A DNA stretch of 64,000 nucleotides from Mailhella massiliensis. GTDB taxonomy: Bacteria > Desulfobacterota > Desulfovibrionia > Desulfovibrionales > Desulfovibrionaceae. The translations under genes and the position numbers were made by a program. The stretch covers positions 754,406-818,405 of the forward strand of contig NZ_LT706952.1 of the NCBI RefSeq assembly GCF_900155525.1. Direction: 5' to 3'. The notes under the pieces are model-generated. The model saw only the letters and a program-made list of their open reading frames with translations, had not been told where the DNA came from and did not search any database. Shown piece after piece: positions 51,470 through 60,646 of the stretch (the first letter of the stretch is position 1; each line of letters starts with the position of its first letter).

Positions 51470-52466
51470 ACCGATCGTAGGCTTCCACGATACGGCCCAC
51501 CAGCGGATGGCGGACCACGTCGGAACTGTGGAAATGATGGACGGCCACGCCGCGCACGCCCTCAAGCACCTTCAGGGCGTGAACAAGGCCGGAACGGGTT
51601 TCCCCTTCCTTTTCGCCTTCGCGCAGGAAGGCCCTGTTCACGGGCGGAAGGTCTATCTGCGTCACGTCGCCGGTGATGACGGCGCGGGAGCCGAAGCCCA
51701 TGCGGGTAAGAAACATCTTCATCTGCTCGCGCGTGGTGTTCTGCGCCTCGTCGAGAATGAGGAAGGCGTCGTTCAGCGTGCGGCCGCGCATGAAGGCCAG
51801 CGGCGCGACCTCGATGACGCCCGATTCCTGCTTCTGGGCAAAGCCCTGCGGGCCGAGCATGTCGTTCAGCGCGTCGTACAGCGGGCGCAGGTAGGGGTTC
51901 ACCTTGTCTTCCATATCGCCGGGCAGAAAGCCCAGCCGCTCCCCCGCCTCCACGGCGGGCCGGGTAAGCACGATTTTCTTCACGCGCTTGGCGGAAAGCA
52001 TGGAAACGGCCATGGCCACGGCAAGATACGTCTTGCCCGTGCCTGCGGGGCCGGTGGCGAACACCAGTTCGTTCTTTCGCAGAAGTTCCATGTACTGCCG
52101 CTGCGCCGTGTTGCGGGCGAGAATGCTCTTTCTCGGGGAGACGATGACGCTCGCCTCGCGGAACATTCTGCTTATGTCGGCATGACGGTTGCGCAGAAGT
52201 TCCTCGTAGCCCTGGAGCAGATCCTCGCCCCGCAGGGTGTGGCCGCTGCGCAGAAGCCCGTAGCCCTGCGTAAAAAGATTGAGCAGAAGTTCGCGCTGTT
52301 CCGGGCGCGGGTCGCTGACGGTAAGTTCCGTGCCCCGCGTCTGCAAATCCGCGCCGGAGGCGTCGGCAATAAGCTCCAGATGAGCGTTCAAGGGGCCGAA
52401 AAGCTGGCTGGCCAGCCCGGCGTCGTCAAAGGCCAGCGTTTCCGCAAAGGACGATTTCACACGCAT
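51456..52466 (-). CDS. phoH: PhoH-family ATPase
   Basis: 336 residues from ATG 52466 (MRVKSSFAETLAFDDAGLAS). N-terminal KH-like region; then Walker A ATGPAGTGKTYLAVA, KIVLTRPAVEAGERLGFLPG, Walker B FLILDEAQNTT, and TGDVTQIDLP. An RNA-related ATPase. It overlaps the HD gene by 14 bases and leads the run. Confidence 0.95.
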   Translation of the reverse strand: MRVKSSFAETLAFDDAGLASQLFGPLNAHLELIADASGADLQTRGTELTVSDPRPEQRELLLNLFTQGYGLLRSGHTLRGEDLLQGYEELLRNRHADISRMFREASVIVSPRKSILARNTAQRQYMELLRKNELVFATGPAGTGKTYLAVAMAVSMLSAKRVKKIVLTRPAVEAGERLGFLPGDMEDKVNPYLRPLYDALNDMLGPQGFAQKQESGVIEVAPLAFMRGRTLNDAFLILDEAQNTTREQMKMFLTRMGFGSRAVITGDVTQIDLPPVNRAFLREGEKEGETRSGLVHALKVLEGVRGVAVHHFHSSDVVRHPLVGRIVEAYDRYEKN

Positions 52467-52733
52467 ATCCTGGTTTTCCGTGAAGCCGCACGTATGCGCG
52501 GCGCAGCCTTTCCTCTTACGCCAAAACCGGCAAAGAGTCCATAAGCGCCCCCGGCTGCTCGAAAAGACGCCCTTCCCCGCCCTTTCCGTGCCCCTTTCCG
52601 CCCGGAAAATTCCGCCCGGAAAAAACACCGGATAAAAAATTATGCCCTCCTTCCGGGAAAATATTTCTTAAATTGCAACTAAGTCTTTGAAGTGACGGGT
52701 AATAACGCTTATCCGGTAATAAATGTTATTTTT

Positions 52734-52770
52734 CCCCCCCCTTGTCATAATAAAAAAGCGGTTTTACACT
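52734..52770 (+). promoter_or_regulatory. Promoter with adjacent C8 tract
   Basis: TTGTCA (52742-52747), 17-base spacer, TACACT (52765-52770). Eight C (52734-52741) abut the -35 box directly. The spacer 52467-52733 is AT-rich in its right half and holds no gene I can support. Confidence 0.6.
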
Positions 52771-52852
52771 GGCCCCACTTTTTCGGATGAGTGTTTTCCT
52801 AAACCCCATAAATCCGCCTCTTTTCCCGGAGGCCGGAGGTAAGGTTCTTTCC

Positions 52853-53977
52853 ATGTCTTTTCCCGCGCTGAAAATCGGTGATCTCATTGCCCGTACGCCC
52901 ATCGTCCAGGGCGGTATGGGCGTCGGCATATCTCTTTCCCGTCTGGCCTCGGCCGTAGCCGAGGAAGGCGGCATCGGCGTCATTGCCGGTGCCATGGTGG
53001 GCATGCGTGAACCCGACGTGGCCTCCAATCCCATCGAAGCCAACGTCCGCGCCCTGCGCCGCGAAATCGAAAAGGCGCGAGCCTCCACTTCGGGCATCAT
53101 CGGCGTGAATATCATGGTGGCGCTCACCACCTTTGCCGAAATGGTGAAGGCATCCATCGAATCCCGCGCCGACGTCATCTTCTCCGGTGCGGGCCTGCCC
53201 ATGGATCTGCCCAAGATTTTTCAGGAAACCTGCGAACAGAAGAAGGAAGAATTCCGCACCAAGCTCGTGCCCATCGTTTCTTCCGGCCGCGCCGCAACCA
53301 TCATCGCCAAGAAATGGATGGCCAAGACCGGCCTTCTGCCCGACGCCTTCGTGCTGGAAGGCCCCAAGGCCGGCGGACATCTCGGCTTTGCCGAAGAGCA
53401 TATTTTCGATGAAGCCTTTGCTCTGGAAAAACTCGTCTCCGGCGTGACGGACGCCGCCAGGGCCCTGGAAGACAAGGCCGGGCGCGCCATTCCCGTCATC
53501 ACGGGCGGCGGCGTGTTCAGCGGCGCCGACATTGCGAAGATGCTCTCCCTCGGCGCTTCCGGCGTGCAGATGGCCACCCGCTTCGTGGCCACGGAGGAAT
53601 GCGATGCAGACATACGCTTCAAGCAGGCCTATGTGGACGCAAAGGAAGAAGACGTGACCATCATTCACAGCCCCGTGGGCATGCCCGGCCGCGCGCTGGA
53701 CAACTCCTTCATCCGCGCCGCCCGCGAAGGAAAGAAAAAGCCCTTCAAATGCGTGTTCCACTGCATCAAGACCTGCGATCCTGCCACCACGCCCTACTGC
53801 ATCTCTTCCGCCCTCATCAACGCCATGAAGGGCAACCTCGACAAGGGCTTCGTGTTCTGCGGTTCCAATGTAGGCCGCGTGAAGAGCATCGTTTCCGTGC
53901 ATGAGCTTGTGGAAACGCTGCGCAGGGAATACGAGGAATGTGTGGAGGGCGCGAAAGCGCAGCCCTCCCTGGCCTGA
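52853..53977 (+). CDS. Nitronate monooxygenase-like FMN enzyme
   Basis: 374 residues from ATG 52853 (MSFPALKIGDLIARTPIVQG); an upstream in-frame ATG at 52787 lies only about ten bases beyond the predicted transcript start. TIM-barrel FMN enzyme of the NPD/NMO/FabK group: IVQGGMGVGISLSRLASAVA, FSGAGLPMDLPKIF, LEGPKAGGHLGFAEEH with the catalytic-type histidine, and GGGVFSGADIAKMLSLGASG. It oxidises nitronates or, in FabK relatives, reduces enoyl-ACP. C-terminal cysteines (FHCIKTCDPATTPYC) are unusual. Confidence 0.82.
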   Translation: MSFPALKIGDLIARTPIVQGGMGVGISLSRLASAVAEEGGIGVIAGAMVGMREPDVASNPIEANVRALRREIEKARASTSGIIGVNIMVALTTFAEMVKASIESRADVIFSGAGLPMDLPKIFQETCEQKKEEFRTKLVPIVSSGRAATIIAKKWMAKTGLLPDAFVLEGPKAGGHLGFAEEHIFDEAFALEKLVSGVTDAARALEDKAGRAIPVITGGGVFSGADIAKMLSLGASGVQMATRFVATEECDADIRFKQAYVDAKEEDVTIIHSPVGMPGRALDNSFIRAAREGKKKPFKCVFHCIKTCDPATTPYCISSALINAMKGNLDKGFVFCGSNVGRVKSIVSVHELVETLRREYEECVEGAKAQPSLA

Positions 53978-54034
53978 TTCGTGCGCCGCGCGCCCTTCTC
54001 TCCCGGGGCGCGGGCGTACCAATCCTCCTGAGTA

Positions 54035-54069
54035 GAAAACGCCGCCTTTACGGGCGGCGTTTTCTTTTT
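54035..54069 (+). terminator. Terminator
   Basis: GAAAACGCCGCC and GGCGGCGTTTTC pair around TTTACG, then T-run. Confidence 0.88.
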
Positions 54070-54276
54070 CCCCGAAAAATGCCCGAAACCGCAGAGGCCG
54101 AGAACATCGGGCAAAAAAACGAAAGGATCGTATCTACTCTTTTCCCCCTGGCCGGGACTATCACCGTAAAAAAGGCGCTGTCCCTGCCGGATGCGGCAGA
54201 ACCCGCGCAAGATGCGCCTTTTCCGCGGCAAAAACGCCGCACGCCATTCTGCGCCCCTCAAAACCGAGGACGGAAC

Positions 54277-54924
54277 ATGAAACGACGCGACTTTCTCAAA
54301 CATTCTCTCGCCGCGGCGGGAGGCGCACTCCTCGCCGCAACAGCCCAGCCCCTTTCCCATGCCCGGGCGGGGGAAAACTCCACAGGGGGAGCCATGAACA
54401 TCCTGGTACTTACCGGAAGTCCGAGGAAAAACGGCAATTCCGCCATTCTGGCCGATCATTTCATCCGGGGCGTCACCGAGGCGGGACACCATGCGGAGCG
54501 CTTCGACGCGGCATTCCACAACGTGCACCCCTGCACGGCCTGCAACAGCTGCGGCATGAACGGCCCCTGCGTGTTTCAGGACGATTTTTCCTTCGTGCGC
54601 GAGCGCATCCTCCGCGCGGATGTTGTGGCCTTCGCCACTCCCATGTACTATTTCGGCATGTCGGCCCAGCTCAAGGCCGTCATCGACCGCTTCTATGCCA
54701 TAAGCTCCCTGCTTCACACACCGAAGAAGGCCGTGCTCATGATGACCTACGCCAACCATTCCGCAAGAAACGAAAGCCCCATACTCACCCATTACGAAGT
54801 GCTTCTGGAATACCTGGGCTGGACGGACGCCGGGCGGGTGATCGCCCCCGGCGTATGGCCGGCAGGAGCCGTGGAACGCACGCCCTACCCCGGGCAGGCC
54901 TGCGCTCTCGGCAAAAGCCTGTAA
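54277..54924 (+). CDS. Tat-exported NADPH-dependent FMN reductase/iron-sulfur flavoprotein-like
   Basis: 215 residues from ATG 54277. Twin-arginine signal MKRRDFLKHSLAAAGG ending near SHARA. The mature part is a flavodoxin-like fold: MNILVLTGSPRKNGNSAILA, a cysteine cluster PCTACNSCGMNGPCV, and ATPMYYFGMSAQLKAVIDRF. Cytoplasmic relatives reduce flavins or quinones and some bind Fe-S through that cluster. Export through Tat would place the folded cofactor protein in the periplasm, which is unusual for the family. Confidence 0.85.
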   Translation: MKRRDFLKHSLAAAGGALLAATAQPLSHARAGENSTGGAMNILVLTGSPRKNGNSAILADHFIRGVTEAGHHAERFDAAFHNVHPCTACNSCGMNGPCVFQDDFSFVRERILRADVVAFATPMYYFGMSAQLKAVIDRFYAISSLLHTPKKAVLMMTYANHSARNESPILTHYEVLLEYLGWTDAGRVIAPGVWPAGAVERTPYPGQACALGKSL

Positions 54925-55015
54925 AAACCGTGCCATGACGCAACCGGGCGGCCTCCCCGGCTGCCCGGGCCTTCGCGACCAGCGAGGCGAAAAGATACGC
55001 AAAAAGGAAGAATCC

Positions 55016-56137
55016 GTGAAACGAAGAACCTTTCTTGGCGCGGCAGCAGCCGCTCTCGCCCTCGGAGCCGGGGGCGGAGCGGCCTTTCTCGGGCAGGAAA
55101 AATTCGGCGCGCTGCCCGAAGGCGAGGAGCTTCTGCGCATCAAGGCTTCGCCGAACTATGTGGACGGGGAGTTTCGCAACCTCATTCCCCGGCCCGTGCT
55201 GAGCGACGGAAGCTCCCTTGCCGGAACCTTTTTCCGATTCCTTCTGAAAAAGCGGGCATCCGACGTCCAGCCCCGCCGCGTCCCCTCGCAGAAGCCGGAT
55301 TTTCGCGCGCTTCAGCACTCCGGGGACACGCTCGTATGGCTGGGGCATTCCTCCTTCTACCTGCAGCTCGGCGGCAGGCGTCTGCTCATCGATCCGGTGC
55401 TCGGCAACCATGCCTCGCCCGTATCCTTCAGCGTGCCGGCCTTCCCCGGCTCCACGCCCTGTTCCGCGCGCGACCTTCCGCCCATCGACTGCCTGCTCAT
55501 TTCCCACGATCACTGGGATCACCTTGAATATGCCACCGTCGCCGAGCTCAGAGACCGCACAGGCCTTGTGGTATGCGGTCTGGGTACGGGAGCGCATTTT
55601 CTGCGCTGGGGCTTCGACAAGGCGCGCATTTGCGAGGCGGACTGGGGCGATGTGGTGAACATAAACGGCAATCTCCGCATTCATGTCACCACCGCAAGCC
55701 ACTACTCCGGCCGCGCCCTTACGCGGAACAAGGCCCTCTGGACGGGATTTATGCTGGAAACGCCCTCGCGCAAGATATTCTTCAGCGGCGACGGCGGATA
55801 CGGCCCGCACTTTGCCGACATGGGCAGGCGCTTTTCCGGTGTGGATCTTGCCCTTCTGGATTCGGGCCAGTACAACGAAAGCTGGAAATACATCCACATG
55901 ACGCCGGAAGAAGCCGTGCAGGCCGCCGTGGACCTCGGGGCCAAAAGCATGCTTCCCGCCCATACGGGCAGGTTTGCCCTGGCCTATCACCCGTGGGACG
56001 AGCCCTTCCGCCGCGCATATGCTGCGGCAGAAAAAGCGCGGATGCCCCTGCTCACCCCCGTCATCGGTCGGCCCGTAAGTCTGGAAACGCCGCTTCCCGT
56101 ACTCCCCCGCTGGTGGGAAACGCCGGGCGATGCCTGA
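55016..56137 (+). CDS. Tat-exported metallo-beta-lactamase-fold hydrolase
   Basis: 373 residues; GTG start 55016 with AAGGAAG, giving the twin-arginine signal KRRTFLGAAAAALALGAGGG. The MBL core shows VWLGHSSFYLQLGGRRLLID, the zinc motif ISHDHWDHLEY, TTASHYSGRAL, FSGDGGYGPHF and LPAHTGRFALAYHPWDEP. It resembles the COG2220/NAPE-PLD-like group. Substrate unknown. It follows the flavoprotein by about 90 bases, in the same orientation, before a shared terminator. Confidence 0.85.
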   Translation: MKRRTFLGAAAAALALGAGGGAAFLGQEKFGALPEGEELLRIKASPNYVDGEFRNLIPRPVLSDGSSLAGTFFRFLLKKRASDVQPRRVPSQKPDFRALQHSGDTLVWLGHSSFYLQLGGRRLLIDPVLGNHASPVSFSVPAFPGSTPCSARDLPPIDCLLISHDHWDHLEYATVAELRDRTGLVVCGLGTGAHFLRWGFDKARICEADWGDVVNINGNLRIHVTTASHYSGRALTRNKALWTGFMLETPSRKIFFSGDGGYGPHFADMGRRFSGVDLALLDSGQYNESWKYIHMTPEEAVQAAVDLGAKSMLPAHTGRFALAYHPWDEPFRRAYAAAEKARMPLLTPVIGRPVSLETPLPVLPRWWETPGDA

Positions 56138-56163
56138 ACTCAAACCTTTTCTGATGCACCGGT

Positions 56164-56194
56164 AAAAAGCCCTTCCTTTGGGAAGGGCTTTTTA
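56164..56194. terminator. Bidirectional terminator
   Basis: AAAAAGCCCTTCC and GGAAGGGCTTTTT pair around TTTG. Confidence 0.9.
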
Positions 56195-56265
56195 TTCTCA
56201 TTGTCCGGCAACGGCTTCAAGCGCCGCTTTGCCCGAGGCGGGGAAAACACGCCATCCTTCCGCAG

Positions 56266-56760
56266 CTACCTTGCGTTGTACTGCTCGTCCGTCACTTCTT
56301 CCAGCCATTCCACCACCTTGCCGGGCTCCTTCTCCTCGCAGATGGAAATGTGCGTCATGGAGCTGTTCGGGGAAGCTCCGTGCCAGTGCTTGACCCCCAC
56401 GGGGCAGAGCACCACGTCGCCGGGACGGATTTCCTGCACGGGTTTGCCCCATTCCTGCGTGAGGCCCACGCCGGAAGTGACGATGAGCGCCTGCCCCACG
56501 GGATGGATGTGCCAGTGGGAACGCGCTCCCGGTTCGAAGGTGACGCTGCCTCCGCTGGAGCGCATGTCGCCGTTGGCGGGATAGAGCGGATCGATGCGCA
56601 CATTGCCGGTGAAATACTGCGCCGAGCCTTTTAAAGCGGCCTGTTCCCCGTTGCGTATGATGGTCTGCGCTCTGCCCGTTTCCGACGCGGGAGCCTGCCC
56701 GGGAAAAGCGACGGTGGCGGCAAAAAGTACGAACAGCATTCTCGTCACGGTGTTTTTCAT
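56266..56760 (-). CDS. Exported cupin protein
   Basis: 164 residues from ATG 56760 (MKNTVTRMLFVLFAATVAFP), SD GGAGGAA. Sec signal to about PASETG. One cupin barrel: FEPGARSHWHIHPVGQALIV (metal histidines and glutamine), then IRPGDVVLCPVGVKHWHGAS. Similar single cupins with a signal peptide include hydroxynitrile-lyase-like and decarboxylase-like proteins. It converges on the Tat pair across the terminator. Confidence 0.83.
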   Translation of the reverse strand: MKNTVTRMLFVLFAATVAFPGQAPASETGRAQTIIRNGEQAALKGSAQYFTGNVRIDPLYPANGDMRSSGGSVTFEPGARSHWHIHPVGQALIVTSGVGLTQEWGKPVQEIRPGDVVLCPVGVKHWHGASPNSSMTHISICEEKEPGKVVEWLEEVTDEQYNAR

Positions 56761-56880
56761 GGGTATTCCTCCATATCTATATGTCCATAAGAAACATATA
56801 GCCGGGCAGGGCCGTATAAAACAGATGCAATACTCTTTTATTCTTGCCTTTTTCTCTTGTGCCCCTGCTTTCGCGGCACG

Positions 56881-56923
56881 AAAGGCGCCGCCCGCATTCT
56901 TAAGAATACGAACGGCGCCTTTT
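56881..56923 (-). terminator. Terminator of the DsrE-like gene
   Basis: AAAGGCGCCG and CGGCGCCTTT form the base, with an inner ATTCTT/AAGAAT palindrome. Confidence 0.7.
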
Positions 56924-57004
56924 ATGCAGGAAGGGAACATTCCCTCCCTGCGGAACTGTCTTCCGCCGCCACGGACGGAAGACGCGGCCCTTGCGGGCCT
57001 TGCG

Positions 57005-57352
57005 CTACGGCCTCAGGTAGGCGAAGCCTTCGCGCTGCAATTTCACGATTTCCACCACGCCAGCAGGCACGACCTCACAGCCTTCCCACAGCTCGGAAAC
57101 GGGCACGTTGAAGGCCTTGATGGCGTTGTTGCACAGCCTGATGGAAAGGCCTTCGGCCATAAGCTTTCTGCCGCGTTCGGCAAGTTCCGCGTTGTCGCGG
57201 GTAAAGAGCTGAATCGCCGGGCCGTTGGCCACCAGCACAACGGAAAATTCCTCGCCCGGAAGGCCGGCCTTATAGTTTGCCACGTTGTTGAAGGCCAGGT
57301 TCAGGCGGCCTTTGTCGTTGTCGTCCACATGGATGATGAGGTCGTAGTACAT
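57005..57352 (-). CDS. DsrE/DsrF-like family protein
   Basis: 115 residues. DsrE-like alpha/beta fold: MYYDLIIHVDDNDKGRLNLA, FSVVLVANGPAIQLFTRD, LMAEGLSIRLCNNAIKAFNV, VVPAGVVEIVKLQREGFAYL. The single cysteine (LCNNA) is at the position where active sulfur-carrier DsrE proteins have theirs. Probable role in intracellular sulfur transfer or binding; evidence is fold-level only. Just downstream of htpG. Confidence 0.78.
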   Translation of the reverse strand: MYYDLIIHVDDNDKGRLNLAFNNVANYKAGLPGEEFSVVLVANGPAIQLFTRDNAELAERGRKLMAEGLSIRLCNNAIKAFNVPVSELWEGCEVVPAGVVEIVKLQREGFAYLRP

Positions 57353-57369
57353 GGGCGTTCTCCTTGCGT

Positions 57370-59355
57370 TTACTTGCGCAGATCGGAATACCAGCCGGCG
57401 GCCTGACGGAGCAGACGCATGCTGCGTTCCGCCATGGCGAAAGGTTCGTTCATATATCCGTCGAGCAGCAGCGTGCCGTCGAAGAGCGCGTTCACCATAT
57501 CCTTGAAGGTCTCGTCGTTCTCGCCGCTCCTGCAGATGCGCATGAGGGCGCGCACCAGCGCATGGTCGGGGTTGAGCTCAAGAATCTTCTGCGGAATGCC
57601 GTCGCTCTTCTGCATGACGCGCATGAGTTTTTCCATGGAGGAGCTCATGCCGTCGGGCGAAACGAGGCAGGCCGCACCGTCGATGGGCTTGGTGGCCGCT
57701 CGCACGTCCTTCACCTGATCGCCCAGAATGGACTTCACCGCAGCGATGAGGGCGTCGAGTTCCGGCTTTTCCTCTTCGGAAAGGGGTTCGGGCCTCGGTT
57801 CCGCGTTCTCCACGTCGGGGTAGGCATCCAGCGCGCCCGCTTCGGCAAGTTCCACGGACTTGAAGGGGTGCTTCTGATATTCCATGATGGCTTCCAGCGC
57901 GAACTCGTCCACGGGATCGGTGAGGAAGAGCACTTCCACGCCCTTGCGGCGGAACTGGCCGAGATGCGGGTTCACCTTCGCCGCTTCCATGGAGGAGGCG
58001 GCCACATACCAGATTTCCTTCTGGTCGGGCTTCATACGGGAAATGTAGTCGTCGAGGCTGGTGAGCTTGTCTTCCTGCGCGGTGGAGTAGTAGCGCAGAA
58101 GCGGCGCGACGCGGTCGCGGTACTGGAAGCTGTCGAAGCCGAACTTGATGTACTTGCCGTGCAGCTTCCACATGGCCTCGTACTTTTCAGGATCGCTCTT
58201 CGCCATGCGCTCGAAGTGGGTGAGAAGCTGACGGGTGATGGTCTGGGCGATCTTGCGCAGCACCACGTTTTCCTGCAGCGTTTCGCGGGAAATGTTGAGG
58301 GGCAGGTCTTCGGTATCCACCACGCCCTTCATGAAGGCGAAGTAGTTGGGCAGAAGTTCCTTGTTGTGGCGGTCGATGAGCACGCGGCGCACATAGAGGT
58401 CGGGGCCCCATTCGTCCTTGCGTTCATCGAACACGTCCACCGCCGAACCGGGAATGTACAGCAGGCAGTTGAACTGTACGGGGGCATCCACGGAGAAATG
58501 GATGACGTCCAGAGGTTCCTTCTGATCGTAGGTCAGGAACTTGTAGAACTCGTTGTACTGTTCCTTCGTAATGGAGAACTTCGGTTCCCTCCACAGGGCG
58601 GCCGTGGTGTTGATGCGCTTGCCGTCCAGCTCGATGGGGAAGGGCAGGAAGTTGGAATGCTTGCGGATCACCCCTTCGAGACGGTAGGTTTCCTCATATT
58701 CGTGCGCATCATCGCGCAGGAAGATCTTCACGCCGGTGCCGCGCTTCAGGCCTTCGGCTTCCGCGCCTTCCAGCGCACGCAGGGTAAAGCTGCCCGTTCC
58801 GTCGGAAGTCCAGACATGGGCGGTACCGTCGCCCCTGGCGGAAACGGAGGTCACTTCCACCTTCTTCGCCACCATGAACACGGAATAGAAGCCGATGCCG
58901 AAGCGGCCGATGATCTGGGAGGCGTCGTCGGGCCGGGTATCATCGTGTTCGATGATGGGTTCCTCGCCGTCGGCGGGAGCCTCTTCCTTCTTTTCCTCAT
59001 CCTGGGCGGGCGCGGCGGCCTTTTCCGCCTCTCTGGCACGCAGGAACTGTTCGGAACCGGAATGGGCGATGGTGCCGAGGTTCTCCACCATTTCCTCTTC
59101 CGTCATGCCTATGCCGGTATCGGCAATGGTGAGAACATGGTTGTCCTTGTCCACGGTGATGCGGATTTCCAGCGGCAGGTCAGGATCGCGCACTTCGCCG
59201 CCCGTGGTCTGGAGGAAACGCACCTTCTCCAGCGCATCGGACGCGTTGGAAAGAAGCTCACGAAGAAAGATTTCGTGGTTGGTGTACAAAGAATGGGTGA
59301 GAATGTTGAGCAGCTTGCACGTTTCCGCGCGAAACTGATGCGTGGTTTCCGCCAT
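57370..59355 (-). CDS. htpG: Chaperone HtpG (Hsp90)
   Basis: 661 residues from ATG 59355 (MAETTHQFRAETCKLLNILT), SD CAGGAGG. GHKL ATP site: LRELLSNASDALEKVRF, IADTGIGMTEEEM, NLGTIAHSGSEQF and RFGIGFYSVFMVA. Residues 107-145 form a glutamate/alanine-rich insert in the ATP lid that E. coli HtpG lacks. Middle and C-terminal domains are complete. Confidence 0.96.
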   Translation of the reverse strand: MAETTHQFRAETCKLLNILTHSLYTNHEIFLRELLSNASDALEKVRFLQTTGGEVRDPDLPLEIRITVDKDNHVLTIADTGIGMTEEEMVENLGTIAHSGSEQFLRAREAEKAAAPAQDEEKKEEAPADGEEPIIEHDDTRPDDASQIIGRFGIGFYSVFMVAKKVEVTSVSARGDGTAHVWTSDGTGSFTLRALEGAEAEGLKRGTGVKIFLRDDAHEYEETYRLEGVIRKHSNFLPFPIELDGKRINTTAALWREPKFSITKEQYNEFYKFLTYDQKEPLDVIHFSVDAPVQFNCLLYIPGSAVDVFDERKDEWGPDLYVRRVLIDRHNKELLPNYFAFMKGVVDTEDLPLNISRETLQENVVLRKIAQTITRQLLTHFERMAKSDPEKYEAMWKLHGKYIKFGFDSFQYRDRVAPLLRYYSTAQEDKLTSLDDYISRMKPDQKEIWYVAASSMEAAKVNPHLGQFRRKGVEVLFLTDPVDEFALEAIMEYQKHPFKSVELAEAGALDAYPDVENAEPRPEPLSEEEKPELDALIAAVKSILGDQVKDVRAATKPIDGAACLVSPDGMSSSMEKLMRVMQKSDGIPQKILELNPDHALVRALMRICRSGENDETFKDMVNALFDGTLLLDGYMNEPFAMAERSMRLLRQAAGWYSDLRK

Positions 59356-59605
59356 GTGTGGCCTCCTGATATGTTTCCGTCGGCCGTTCCCGGCCCGGGG
59401 ATCATTGAAGAAAGGGCCCGTTTTCCGGGCCCAACAGTCACATAAGACGCGAAACGCCAAAGTCAAGAGCGAAGAGGGAAAAAAGAGCGTCCCGGAAAAA
59501 AACGCCCTTCTCTCCCTCTGTTTCGCAGGAGAAGCCGGGGGAAGCTCTCCCTCTCCCGTCAGTCACGCGCAGGAAGACCTTCTCGCGCACGCCCGCGCGG
59601 AAGCA

Positions 59606-60346
59606 TTAAAACGGCCTTTCCATGGTGGTGCCGAGCACCGCCCCGAGAAGTCGGGGCGACACGTCGTTTCTGTTCCATTCGTAAGGAGTGAGCGACGATG
59701 CCGCAATGTCGCCGTTCTTCCCGAATCTGGCGGAAAACGCGGTATCGGCTCTCTGTACGAACGCACGCAGGAAGGCATCCTCCACGATGGGGCACTTTTC
59801 CGTAGCCAGAGGTTCCCGGTACTCCACCACCAGCTTTTCGCCGCCGTTGTTCAGAATCCATACATACTGGCTTACCAGCGTATCGGCTCTCCAGCCCGCA
59901 TCGTGCCCGGCAAAGGCCTTCATCCACGGATCAAGATGCACGGGACGGATGAAGACGCGCTGCGTCACGCTGCCGGGTCTGTCCGAACCGCAACTGTACA
60001 GTACGGGCAGAAATTCCAGATTGGTCGCCGCAATGCCGGGCGCCCAGTAGCGGGAACCGGCGTCGGCCAGCGCCACGGCGAGCTGGGCGTTCTTTCCCGC
60101 ACTCAGGCAGTACCAGACCATGCCCGCCTCGGTATCGGTCCGGGAACGGTCCATGGAAAGGGCCACCGTCATCTTCCCCTGCGCCACCGTGACAAAGTCG
60201 GGCGAGGGCTTGACCGCCACCGTGGGCCTTGCCGTGGACTCGAACGACGCAAGATCCCCGGCCCCCCGCAGCACCGACCACTGCGCAAACGCCCCGGAAG
60301 GCATGGCCACAGCCAGAAAAGCCAGCACAGCAAGCATGTGTTTCAT
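59606..60346 (-). CDS. Exported hypothetical protein
   Basis: 246 residues from ATG 60346 (MKHMLAVLAFLAVAMPSGAF) with Sec signal cleaved after GAFA. The mature chain has two isolated cysteines and strands such as FVTVAQGKMTVALSMD, WILNNGGEKLVVEYREP. No domain recognised; probably a periplasmic protein known from Desulfovibrio-type genomes. Gap 59356-59605 to htpG has no gene. Confidence 0.75.
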   Translation of the reverse strand: MKHMLAVLAFLAVAMPSGAFAQWSVLRGAGDLASFESTARPTVAVKPSPDFVTVAQGKMTVALSMDRSRTDTEAGMVWYCLSAGKNAQLAVALADAGSRYWAPGIAATNLEFLPVLYSCGSDRPGSVTQRVFIRPVHLDPWMKAFAGHDAGWRADTLVSQYVWILNNGGEKLVVEYREPLATEKCPIVEDAFLRAFVQRADTAFSARFGKNGDIAASSLTPYEWNRNDVSPRLLGAVLGTTMERPF

Positions 60347-60543
60347 CGTACACACTCCGTTTTTTCCGCCCCGGTTCATCCGAAGCAGAATGCCAGCCTA
60401 GCAGAAGAGTACGGAAAAAGAAGACGACAACACATGAAAAAGCATGAGTAATCATGCCCTGTTGCAGAAAATAGCGCAGCCCTGCATGAGCCTGTGCTCC
60501 AGAACCCGGAGACAGGGAGGAGCATTCCTTCCGGGGCATGAAG

Positions 60544-60573
60544 AAAGGGCGGCCCCAAAAGGAGCCGCCCTTT
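60544..60573 (-). terminator. Terminator of the Tim44-domain gene
   Basis: AAAGGGCGGC and GCCGCCCTTT pair; located 75 bases after the stop. Confidence 0.75.
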
Positions 60574-60646
60574 GTGCTCTGAACATGTTCTTTCCCCGGG
60601 CGGGGAACAGATGTCGTCCTGCCGCCGGAAAAGGCGGCCGAACGCA

